Assembly: GCF_041679265.1 (NCBI RefSeq)
Contig: NZ_JBGFSM010000006.1
Span: 1 to 64,000 of the forward strand
DNA: 64,000 bases
Direction of reading: 5' to 3'
Origin: Autumnicola sp041679265
Lineage (GTDB): Bacteria; Bacteroidota; Bacteroidia; Flavobacteriales; Flavobacteriaceae
The position numbers and the translations under genes are program-made. Positions within the stretch are counted from its first letter, which is position 1. The number at the start of each line of letters is the position of its first letter. The notes beneath the pieces were generated by a model. The model saw nothing but the letters and a program-made list of their open reading frames with translations, did no database searches and had not been told where the DNA came from. Shown here piece by piece: positions 43,302-50,635 of this stretch.

Positions 43302-44483
43302 ATGACCTATCAGGCAAACGAAAAAGGCTATTACGGCGATTTTGGCGGCGCTTATATTCCGGAAATGTTATATCCAAACGTAGAGGAATTGCGCTCGCAA
43401 TACCTGGATATTATGAAAGAAGAATCTTTTCAGAAAGAATTCAAGGCTTTGCTGAAAGATTACGTGGGGCGGCCCACTCCGCTCTATTATGCAGAACGCT
43501 TCAGCAAAAAATACAATACAAAAGTTTATCTAAAAAGAGAAGATCTTTGCCATACCGGTGCGCATAAAGTGAACAATACTGTTGGACAGATCTTAATGGC
43601 TAAACGGCTAGGCAAAAATCGCATAATTGCTGAAACCGGCGCCGGACAACATGGTGTTGCCACCGCTACGGTTTGCGCATTAATGGGTATTGAATGTATT
43701 GTATATATGGGCGAAATAGATATTGAGCGCCAGGCGCCAAATGTTGCCCGAATGAAGATGCTGGGTGCAAAAGTTGTTCCGGCGAAATCGGGTAGCCGTA
43801 CGCTCAAGGACGCCACCAACGAGGCCATCAGGGACTGGATCAATAATCCTGTAGACACACATTATATTATAGGTTCTGTGGTTGGGCCGCATCCTTATCC
43901 CGATATGGTCGCGAGGTTCCAGGCGGTGATTTCCGAAGAAATTAAAGTTCAGCTTAAAGAAAAAGAGAACCGCGAAAATCCAGATTATGTGGTGGCCTGT
44001 GTTGGCGGTGGGAGCAATGCTGCAGGAGCTTATTTTCATTTTATGGATAATCCCAATGTAGGCATTATTGCCGTTGAAGCTGCCGGAAAAGGAATCCAGA
44101 GTGGCGAGAGTGCGGCGACTTCGGCTTTGGGAAAAGAAGGTATTATTCATGGCAGCAAAACTCTGCTCATGCAAACCGAGGACGGGCAGATTACCGAACC
44201 TTATTCCATTTCTGCCGGGCTGGATTATCCCGGTGTGGGGCCGATGCACGCGAATTTATTCCGAAGCGGCCGAGGGGAATTTATTTCTATTACCGATGAA
44301 GCCGCAATGAAAGCCGGGCTGGAACTGGCAAAACTGGAAGGTATTATTCCTGCCATTGAAACCTCGCATGCCCTGGCCATTTTTGAAGACAGGAAGTTTA
44401 AAAAGGACGAAATTGTGGTGGTAAACCTTTCCGGGCGGGGAGATAAAGACCTGAATACTTATATTGAATATTTTAATCTATAA
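43302..44483 (+). CDS. trpB: Tryptophan synthase beta subunit
   Basis: A 393-residue PLP enzyme that joins indole and serine. PLP-binding Lys89 is in HTGAHKVNNTVGQ; GAGQHGVATATVCA, ACVGGGSNAAGAYFHF (phosphate loop) and GLDYPGVGPMHA follow. N-terminal FGGAYIPEMLYP is typical of TrpB1. It forms the alpha2-beta2 complex with the product of trpA, encoded 50 bp downstream. Confidence 0.98.
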   Translation: MTYQANEKGYYGDFGGAYIPEMLYPNVEELRSQYLDIMKEESFQKEFKALLKDYVGRPTPLYYAERFSKKYNTKVYLKREDLCHTGAHKVNNTVGQILMAKRLGKNRIIAETGAGQHGVATATVCALMGIECIVYMGEIDIERQAPNVARMKMLGAKVVPAKSGSRTLKDATNEAIRDWINNPVDTHYIIGSVVGPHPYPDMVARFQAVISEEIKVQLKEKENRENPDYVVACVGGGSNAAGAYFHFMDNPNVGIIAVEAAGKGIQSGESAATSALGKEGIIHGSKTLLMQTEDGQITEPYSISAGLDYPGVGPMHANLFRSGRGEFISITDEAAMKAGLELAKLEGIIPAIETSHALAIFEDRKFKKDEIVVVNLSGRGDKDLNTYIEYFNL

Positions 44484-44491
44484 TTTTAAAT

Positions 44492-44516
44492 CTCCCAGGT
44501 TTTGAAAACCTGGGAG
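44492..44516. repeat. Palindromic repeat between trpB and trpA
   Basis: CTCCCAGGTTTT (44492-44503), one G, and AAAACCTGGGAG (44505-44516) are a perfect 12-bp inverted repeat. It has the same layout as the element at 43257-43283. Since trpA follows at once and no U-run exists, it is not a simple terminator. Confidence 0.8.
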
Positions 44517-44533
44517 GTCTTGAACTGCTTACA

Positions 44534-45301
44534 ATGAACAGAATTAGCAAAAAACTGCAGGAAGACAAAAAACTGCTCTCCATATATTTTACCGCGGGAT
44601 ATCCCGAGCCGGAGGACACGGTAAAAATCATAAAAGACCTGGAAAAAAGCGGGGTCGATTTTATTGAAATCGGTTTGCCGTTTAGCGATCCTTTAGCCGA
44701 CGGGCCTACCATTCAGGAGAGTTCTACCAAAGCGCTCAAAAAAGGAATGACCACTAACCGGCTTTTCAAACAGCTGGAAGGAATCAGAGAGTCGGTGGAA
44801 ATTCCGTTGATTATTATGGGCTATTTTAACCCCATTCTTCAGTACGGCGTAGAGAAATTCTGCCGAAAATGTGAAGAAACCGGCATCGATGGATTAATTA
44901 TTCCAGATCTTCCGGTAGATGTTTATAATGAGGAATACAGGGCTATTTTTGAAAAATATGGCCTTCAGAATATATTTCTAATCACTCCACAGACTTCAGA
45001 AGAAAGGATCCGTTTTATCGATTCGGTTTCCAATGGTTTTATTTATATGGTGAGTACAGCCAGCGTAACCGGTTCTACAAAAGGTTTTAGCGACGAAACA
45101 AAATCTTATTTTAAGAGGATTGATGGAATGAAGCTAAAAAATCCGCAGATCGTTGGTTTTGGGATAAGCGATAATGAGACTTTTCAACAGGCAACACAAT
45201 ACGCCAAGGGTGCTATTATTGGCAGCGCGTTTATTAAACACCTCAATAAAACCGGAACAGAGAGCATTGAGGATTTTGTCAAATCTGTTAAAGGACTTTA
45301 A
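44534..45301 (+). CDS. trpA: Tryptophan synthase alpha subunit
   Basis: A 255-residue TIM barrel that releases indole from indole-glycerol phosphate. Catalytic Glu45 lies in FIEIGLPFSDPLADGPTIQ (Asp56 is the second catalytic residue); IMGYFNPILQYG, GLIIPDLPV and GFGISDNETF complete the signature. It closes the trp operon; no obvious terminator follows. Confidence 0.97.
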   Translation: MNRISKKLQEDKKLLSIYFTAGYPEPEDTVKIIKDLEKSGVDFIEIGLPFSDPLADGPTIQESSTKALKKGMTTNRLFKQLEGIRESVEIPLIIMGYFNPILQYGVEKFCRKCEETGIDGLIIPDLPVDVYNEEYRAIFEKYGLQNIFLITPQTSEERIRFIDSVSNGFIYMVSTASVTGSTKGFSDETKSYFKRIDGMKLKNPQIVGFGISDNETFQQATQYAKGAIIGSAFIKHLNKTGTESIEDFVKSVKGL

Positions 45302-45378
45302 CCTATTCCTAACAGGACTTTAGGAGTGTTTGACTGCCTCTTTTCTTATCTTAGAGTAGAATCTAAAAATATACAATT

Positions 45379-45543
45379 ATGGGAGGCCCAATTGAAGATA
45401 AACACAGAGGAAAAACCGATCGCAGAAGAAGTGATAATGATCCGCTAAGCGGAGAATTAGGAGATCGTGACGCTCAAAATAATGACTATGATATTGATGA
45501 AAAAACCATCAAAGATCAAAAGAATAAAGGAGAAACAAAGTAA
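45379..45543 (+). CDS. Small charged protein (54 residues)
   Basis: A short ORF beginning MGGPIEDKHRGKTDRRRSDN and continuing with DPLSGELGDRDAQNNDYDID, then a Lys-rich end. It has no hydrophobic segment and no recognised domain. Support comes from its coupling: the TAA overlaps the ATG of the bTHX gene (TAATG). The ORF is too short for most gene callers. It might be a small ribosome-associated protein, given its neighbour, but this is a guess. Confidence 0.6.
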   Translation: MGGPIEDKHRGKTDRRRSDNDPLSGELGDRDAQNNDYDIDEKTIKDQKNKGETK

Positions 45544-45680
45544 TGGGTAGAGGTGATAAAAAGACTAAACGCGGTAAAATAGCCATTGGCACTAATGGAA
45601 AATTAAGGCCTAAACGCAAAAAGTTTAAGGTAAAACCCACAACCATGGCCGATACTCAAAAGAAACAGCTGGAACAATAA
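45543..45680 (+). CDS. 30S ribosomal protein bTHX
   Basis: A 45-residue basic protein starting MGRGDKKTKRGKIAIGTNGK and continuing LRPKRKKFKV, matching the bTHX (Thx/RPS31) pattern MG+GDKKTK+GKI...GKLRP+K. In Thermus the homolog sits in the head of the 30S subunit and stabilises rRNA folding. The C-terminal ten residues (TMADTQKKQLEQ) extend beyond the usual end. The start is overlapped by the stop of the small ORF before it. Confidence 0.85.
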   Translation: MGRGDKKTKRGKIAIGTNGKLRPKRKKFKVKPTTMADTQKKQLEQ

Positions 45681-45681
45681 T

Positions 45682-46281
45682 TTAAAAATGTTCCTTATAC
45701 TGTAGAACCCTGAAATCAATCGTATTGAATTCAGGGTTTTTCTTTTTCATTTGTTTATAGAATTCCATGCTTCCAATGGCGCGATTCGCCGATCCGGAAG
45801 GCGCGGTTAAAGAAACCGTTTTGATAAGCCGCCCGTCCAGCACAAATTGATGGATCTTAGGCACATCATTAGAAATCACTTTCATTTTAATATCGCTTCC
45901 AATTTCCTTTAAATGTCTTCTGAAGAAATATTCAGGGCCGTTTTTGCTGTTTCCGCCAGTAAACAAAAGCGTATCAATTTTAGGATTTTCACGCAGAATC
46001 TGGATCATATTCCGCAATTCCACCTGCTGCATTCCCAGGTCTGATGCATCAATTTTTTCCCTCCTGCTGCTTTCCACCATATCGCAGATTCCAATCCCCC
46101 GGCTCTTAAGCCATTCCTTTCGATGTTCCACGGCCTCTTCAGTGGTTTCAAACCTAAGGCCAATATCAAATATCTTATCCAGCACCAGCCAGAGCAGCCC
46201 GTCCCGGCTTCCGTAGCAAAAATCAACGTCCCCTTCTTTTAACTGCCTATTCGTAAATCTTGGCGGCGGCAAAGTGCCCAC
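45682..46281 (-). CDS. Uracil-DNA glycosylase-superfamily protein, atypical start
   Basis: A protein of the UDG-like family seen in Bacteroidota: GTLPPPRF at the start, VDFCYGSRDGLLWLVLDKIF, GIGICDMVESSRREKIDASD, LLFTGGNSKNGPEYFFRRHL and LTAPSGSANRAIGS. Residues usual for the fold (Tyr and Asp-Ser/Ser-Ala sets) are present. Coordinates use the GTG at 46281, but the frame continues upstream with HPYRPFIPKNATKLI, which belongs to this family's N-terminus. That stretch has no ATG, GTG or TTG; an ATT at 46339-46341 stands where the ATG would be. Either ATT is used or the gene is damaged. DNA repair function is inferred from family. Confidence 0.75.
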   Translation of the reverse strand: MGTLPPPRFTNRQLKEGDVDFCYGSRDGLLWLVLDKIFDIGLRFETTEEAVEHRKEWLKSRGIGICDMVESSRREKIDASDLGMQQVELRNMIQILRENPKIDTLLFTGGNSKNGPEYFFRRHLKEIGSDIKMKVISNDVPKIHQFVLDGRLIKTVSLTAPSGSANRAIGSMEFYKQMKKKNPEFNTIDFRVLQYKEHF

Positions 46282-46453
46282 GATAAGCTTGGTGGCATTT
46301 TTAGGAATAAATGGGCGATATGGATGGGTGTGGTGGAAAATAACTCTTGTTGTTCTAAATGTTAAATTTTGAATTTTAGATTTTAGATTATTTCGGCTAC
46401 GGGTTTAGATGTCTTTTGCTAATCGTGATATTTAAAAATTGATGGCGCTTTTT

Positions 46454-47215
46454 TTACCGAATAAAAACCGGCTCGTTTTCTTTTTCGGTGTGTTCTTCGC
46501 TAAAGCGATAATCTTCATAATCGTAGCCTTTAATATCTTCCAGTGTGCTGGCGTTTTTGTCGATGATATACCGCACCATGGAACCTCTGGCTTTTTTGGC
46601 GTAAAAGCTGATGATCTTCAGTTTCCCGTTTTTGTAGTCTTTAAAAACAGGGGAAATGACCGGCACCTTTAAAGCTTTTTCATCTACGGCTTTAAAATAT
46701 TCATTACTGGCCAGATTGACAAAAAGTTCATCATCTTCCAGTTCCTCATTTAAAGCTCCTGTCACCTTCTTTTGCCAGACTTCATAGAGGTTTTTCTTTC
46801 TCTCAATTCCCATAGAAGTACCCATTTCCAGTCGGTAAGGCTGCATGAGATCCAGCGGCCTTAAAATTCCGTAGAGACCGGAGAGAATACGTAAAGTATC
46901 CTGAAGCTTATCCAGTTTATCTGTGGGGATGCTGTAAGCATCAAGACCTGTATATACATCACCAGCAAAGGCATACATAGCGGGGCGGGAATTTTTTTTG
47001 TTATGATCTTCTTCAAATTCCTGGTACCGGGTATAGTTTAGATCTGCCAGTTTATCGCTGATGCCCATTAATTCTGAAATTTCCTTTTTGCTCATCCTGC
47101 CCAACTTGCGGTTCAGTTTTACAGTAGTTTCTAGAAATTGTGGCTGTGTGCCTCTTGTAGTTGGTAATTTTGAATCATAATCCAGGCTTTTGGCCGGGGA
47201 AACAACAATTTTCAT
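46454..47215 (-). CDS. yaaA: Peroxide stress protein YaaA
   Basis: A 253-residue UPF0246/DUF328 protein: MKIVVSPAKSLDYDS at the start, MGISDKLADLNYTRYQ, AGDVYTGLDAYS, LRILSGLYGILRPLDLMQPYRLEMGT (in two parts), VNLASNEYFKAV, FKDYKNGKLKIISFYAKKARG and YDYEDYRFSEE. In E. coli it limits free iron and DNA damage under peroxide. It has a basic DNA-binding surface in the solved homolog. Length is normal. It stands between the UDG-like gene and rluD. Confidence 0.95.
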   Translation of the reverse strand: MKIVVSPAKSLDYDSKLPTTRGTQPQFLETTVKLNRKLGRMSKKEISELMGISDKLADLNYTRYQEFEEDHNKKNSRPAMYAFAGDVYTGLDAYSIPTDKLDKLQDTLRILSGLYGILRPLDLMQPYRLEMGTSMGIERKKNLYEVWQKKVTGALNEELEDDELFVNLASNEYFKAVDEKALKVPVISPVFKDYKNGKLKIISFYAKKARGSMVRYIIDKNASTLEDIKGYDYEDYRFSEEHTEKENEPVFIR

Positions 47216-47321
47216 TTTCTGAAGATTTTACGCCAAAGATAAGTTTAAGAATAAGATTTGAAAAAGTGCAGGCTAACTAGTTCTTTATTCAGGAATAGAA
47301 TCAGCTTATTTCAGTTTTAGT

Positions 47322-48371
47322 CTAAAGCATCTCCTTCTGATTCTTAGCGTAGCTCTCCCACTTTTCGATACAGTCCTGCATATCCTGGGGAATTTCAGTA
47401 TTAAAACTCATCCATTGTCCGGTTTTAGGATGCGTAAAACCTAAGGTTTTTGCATGCAGCGCCTGGCGGGGAAGCGCTTTAAAGCAATTCTCCACAAACT
47501 GCTTGTATTTGGTAAAAGTAGTTCCTTTAAGCACCCGGTCTCCTCCATAACGCTCATCGTTAAAAAGGGTATGGCCAATATGCTTCATATGCACTCTTAT
47601 CTGGTGCGTCCTGCCGGTTTCCAGCTTACAGGAAACCAGCGTTACGTAGCCAAAGCGTTCCAGCACCTTATAATGCGTTACTGCCGGTTTACCTTTATCG
47701 GCATCGTCACCTTCGTAGACAGTGTTCTGCAATCTGTTTTTTGGATGCCTACCGATATTCCCCTCTATAGTACCTTCATCTTCTTCTACATTTCCCCAAA
47801 CCAGCGCAACATAATCGCGCGCACTGGTTTTTTTAAAGAATTGTTTGGATAAATGGGTCATGGCTTCTTCTGTCCTGGCAACCACCAGGAGTCCGCTGGT
47901 ATCTTTATCTATCCTATGCACCAGCCCGGGCCGGTCACTGCTATTATTGGGTAAGTTTTCGAAATGATACACCAGGGCATTAATAAGGGTACCGCTGTAG
48001 TTGCCGTGCCCCGGATGCACCACCATTCCGGCAGGTTTATTTACCACCAGCAGCGTATCGTCCTCATAAACAATGTCAAGCGGAATATTTTCCGGAGTAA
48101 GTAAAAATTCATAAGGCGGATGCTCGAACATTACCTGTACCACATCGCCAGCCTTAACTTTATAATTTGATTTTACAGCGACTTCATTCACATAAATATT
48201 ACCGCTTTTGGCCGCTTTCTGAATTTTATTTCGGGTAGCTTTTTCAATGTAATTCATTAAATATTTATCTACCCGAAGTGGATTTTGTCCTTTTTCAGCT
48301 ATAAACTTATGATGCTCATAAAGTTCATCATCCTGTTCTTCAACATCATTTATTTCGTCTTCTTCCCTCAT
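47322..48371 (-). CDS. rluD: RluD-type 23S rRNA pseudouridine synthase
   Basis: A 349-residue RluA-family enzyme. An S4 RNA-binding domain lies at about 32-88 (LRVDKYLMNYIEKATRNKIQ, GNIYVNEVAVKSNYKVKAGD). The catalytic domain has VVNKPAGMVVHP, the active-site Asp155 in HRIDKDTSGL, and the Arg/Tyr-rich LETGRTHQIRVHMKHIGH. It isomerises uridines in helix 69 of 23S rRNA if it is RluD proper; RluC-type specificity cannot be ruled out. An acidic N-terminal extension (EEDEINDVEEQDDELYEHH) precedes the S4 domain. It ends the coupled pair with the PASTA gene. Confidence 0.93.
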   Translation of the reverse strand: MREEDEINDVEEQDDELYEHHKFIAEKGQNPLRVDKYLMNYIEKATRNKIQKAAKSGNIYVNEVAVKSNYKVKAGDVVQVMFEHPPYEFLLTPENIPLDIVYEDDTLLVVNKPAGMVVHPGHGNYSGTLINALVYHFENLPNNSSDRPGLVHRIDKDTSGLLVVARTEEAMTHLSKQFFKKTSARDYVALVWGNVEEDEGTIEGNIGRHPKNRLQNTVYEGDDADKGKPAVTHYKVLERFGYVTLVSCKLETGRTHQIRVHMKHIGHTLFNDERYGGDRVLKGTTFTKYKQFVENCFKALPRQALHAKTLGFTHPKTGQWMSFNTEIPQDMQDCIEKWESYAKNQKEML

Positions 48372-48986
48372 TTAAAATTCAATTTCTTCAGCTTCAGGAT
48401 TTATTTCGCCTTCCTCTTCCGTCTGGTTATACCGGCCTGAACCGTCGCCAAGCACAAGGTCAATTTTTGAGGTTTTCATCAATTTATCGCCCGGCTCCAC
48501 CAGTTCCCCATTATGGCGCATTTCCAGCACGGCATCTTCAGCAATATCCGGCTTATAAGTAATTTCTCCAATTTCAAAGCCTAAAGAACGAAGCGTGGGC
48601 TCCACTTGTCTTCTGGTTTTTCTTATCAAATCATTTGGGATAGTGACTTTTCTAAAGCCCGAAGGATTTAATGTCAGATATATTTTTCTATTTTCCTTTA
48701 CAAATTTTCCCGGTTCAGGCACCTGTTCAATTACAGAATATCGTGGAAAATCGGGATTAAAATTTGCCGAATCCAGGATTTCGTATCTCAGGTCCAGCTC
48801 GTCCAGGCGCTCATCTACATTATCCAAAGACATGCGGGCCAAATCTGGCACCTCTATCCTTTGATCCTGATTGGTGGAATAATCCAGCCACTGTAAGGCC
48901 AGGAATACGATAACCACAATGGCTATTGCTGCTAAAACTAATTGTATTAGAAAAGTTTTGCTGAAGATAAAACGTAATAATCCCAT
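48372..48986 (-). CDS. Membrane-anchored PASTA-domain protein
   Basis: A 204-residue protein: one N-terminal transmembrane helix (LIQLVLAAIAIVVIVFLALQ) and then PASTA repeats of the peptidoglycan-binding type (IEVPDLARMSLDNVDERLDE, VPEPGKFVKENRKIYLTLN, ITYKPDIAEDAVLEMRHNG and PGDKL). There is no kinase domain. ATG 48986 (MGLLRFIFSKTF) is chosen since the frame beyond it would overlap the divergent ddl start. The stop touches the rluD start. It may help place cell-wall synthesis; ddl next door supports a cell-wall context. Confidence 0.88.
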   Translation of the reverse strand: MGLLRFIFSKTFLIQLVLAAIAIVVIVFLALQWLDYSTNQDQRIEVPDLARMSLDNVDERLDELDLRYEILDSANFNPDFPRYSVIEQVPEPGKFVKENRKIYLTLNPSGFRKVTIPNDLIRKTRRQVEPTLRSLGFEIGEITYKPDIAEDAVLEMRHNGELVEPGDKLMKTSKIDLVLGDGSGRYNQTEEEGEINPEAEEIEF

Positions 48987-49086
48987 AGATTGGTTTAAAA
49001 AAACAAAGATATAAAACCCGGCGGTTTTGGATGCACCCGTTTTAAGTGATATTTTTGATAACGATTTAAATCCCGATATATTGACC

Positions 49087-50064
49087 ATGAAGAAAAAAAT
49101 TGCCATCGCCATGGGCGGCTATTCCAGCGAATACCGAATTTCCATCAACAGCGGAAACATGGTTTATAAGCACCTGGACCGCGAGCTTTATGAACCTTAC
49201 CGGGTGCATATCCTGCAAAGCGAATGGTTTGTGGTGGCAGATGATGACACTCCTTATCCCATCAACAAAAGCAATTTTACGGTTACTATTAACGAAAGGC
49301 TTATCACGTTTGATTGTGTTTTTAATACCATTCATGGAACGCCCGGCGAAAACGGACTTTTACAGGCGTATCTTGAACTGGTGGGCATTCCCCAAACCTC
49401 ATGCGGGGCTTACCAGGCAGCTTTAACCTTTAACAAGCGGGATTTAATAAGCGTTTTAAAACCCTACGGAATAAAGGCTGCCACAAATTATTTCCTGAAT
49501 AAAGAAGACCATGTTAATGTAGATGAAATTATTGAAAAAGTTGGCCTGCCTTGTTTTGTGAAAGCTAATCGCGCCGGAAGCAGCTTTGGGATTACCAAGG
49601 TTAAAACCAAAGAAGAATTGGTCCCGGCCACCAAAATTGCTTTTAAAGAAGATACTGAAGCAATTATTGAATCTTTCCTCGATGGGACAGAAGTTTCGGT
49701 TGGGGTGGTAACCTATAAAGGGAAAGTTTTGGCTTTGCCTGCTACAGAAATTGTTTCCATGAACGAATTCTTTGATTATGAAGCTAAATATTTAGGCAAA
49801 TCCAAGGAAATCACTCCTGCCCGAATTTCAGAAGAACAAACAAAAAAAGTACAGGAAATTGCTGTTCTTATCTACAAGAAACTAAAGATGAAAGGCCTCA
49901 CCCGTTCCGACTTTATTTTTCATAATAATGAGCCTTATTTTATAGAGATGAACACCACACCCGGTTTAAGCCAGGCAAGTATTTTACCTCAACAGGCCGA
50001 AAAGGCTGGAATTAGCCTAAAAGAGCTCTATGGAAGCGCAATAGAGGCCGCTTTAAATTATTAA
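49087..50064 (+). CDS. ddl: D-alanine--D-alanine ligase
   Basis: A 325-residue ATP-grasp ligase making D-Ala-D-Ala for peptidoglycan. It starts MKKKIAIAMGGYSSEYRISI, with HGTPGENGLLQAYLEL, the ATP-grasp segments LPCFVKANRAGSSFGITKVK and SFLDGTEVSVGVV, and the Mg-binding YFIEMNTTPGLSQASILPQ. ATG 49087 is preferred over one at 49027, since the protein family starts there. It is transcribed away from the PASTA gene; the 100-bp divergent region probably has both promoters. Confidence 0.96.
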   Translation: MKKKIAIAMGGYSSEYRISINSGNMVYKHLDRELYEPYRVHILQSEWFVVADDDTPYPINKSNFTVTINERLITFDCVFNTIHGTPGENGLLQAYLELVGIPQTSCGAYQAALTFNKRDLISVLKPYGIKAATNYFLNKEDHVNVDEIIEKVGLPCFVKANRAGSSFGITKVKTKEELVPATKIAFKEDTEAIIESFLDGTEVSVGVVTYKGKVLALPATEIVSMNEFFDYEAKYLGKSKEITPARISEEQTKKVQEIAVLIYKKLKMKGLTRSDFIFHNNEPYFIEMNTTPGLSQASILPQQAEKAGISLKELYGSAIEAALNY

Positions 50065-50156
50065 AATATTACCAACTGCCTTTCTTTCGAAAATGATCCT
50101 ATAATCTGAATTAATCATTGGCAACTTTTTTCAGCAGAAATATTTATCTTTAACCT

Positions 50157-50618
50157 ATGAGAAAAGCTGTATTTCCCGGATCTTTTGACCCGCTTACCTT
50201 AGGCCATACGGACATTATTGAACGCGCCTTGCCCCTTTTTGATGAAATTATCCTTGCCATTGGAACAAATTCTGATAAAAAATATATGTTCTCTCTCGAG
50301 GAACGCCTTTATTTTTTAAAAGAAACCTTTAAAGAAGAACCTAAAATTGTAGTGACCACTTATAGCGGACTAACCGTAGATTTTTGTAAAGAGCAGGAAG
50401 CCGGTTTTATTTTGCGTGGCCTGCGTAACTCTAAAGACCTGGAATTCGAAAAAACCATTGGGCAGACCAATTATTTAATGTCGGGCATCGATACCGTTTT
50501 CTTTATAAATGCGTCGGGAAAAAGCCATATTTCCTCAACCGTGGTAAGGGATGTTAGAAGACACGGTGGCGACTATAATTTTATGGTTCCTGATGCGGTA
50601 AAAAATTCAAAATTCTGA
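50157..50618 (+). CDS. coaD: Phosphopantetheine adenylyltransferase
   Basis: A 153-residue nucleotidyltransferase, the penultimate step of CoA synthesis. The T-x-G-H motif is residues 14-17 in FPGSFDPLTLGHTDII; GTNSDKKYMFSLEER, LRGLRNSKDLEFE and SGKSHISSTVVRD (the ISSTxxR signature) follow. Length is that of the family. Its stop lies inside an AT-rich inverted repeat that it shares with the convergent TonB receptor gene. Confidence 0.97.
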   Translation: MRKAVFPGSFDPLTLGHTDIIERALPLFDEIILAIGTNSDKKYMFSLEERLYFLKETFKEEPKIVVTTYSGLTVDFCKEQEAGFILRGLRNSKDLEFEKTIGQTNYLMSGIDTVFFINASGKSHISSTVVRDVRRHGGDYNFMVPDAVKNSKF

Positions 50619-50635
50619 ATTTTAAATTTTGAATT
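50604..50635 (-). terminator. AT-rich hairpin between coaD and the TonB receptor gene
   Basis: AATTCAAAATT (50604-50614) and AATTTTGAATT (50625-50635) are perfectly complementary, with a 10-nt loop. On the minus strand the stem is followed by TTTTACC. It contains both stop codons of the convergent pair. It is probably the terminator of the receptor gene but is A/T only, so weak. Confidence 0.45.

Noticed and set aside
44492..44516. Terminator between trpB and trpA
   Set aside because: The stem is perfect but no U-run follows, and trpA must be co-expressed with trpB; treated as a dispersed palindrome.
49027..49112. Longer starts for ddl (49027) and the PASTA protein (49112)
   Set aside because: They would make the two divergent genes overlap, and the extra residues are not part of either family's N-terminus.
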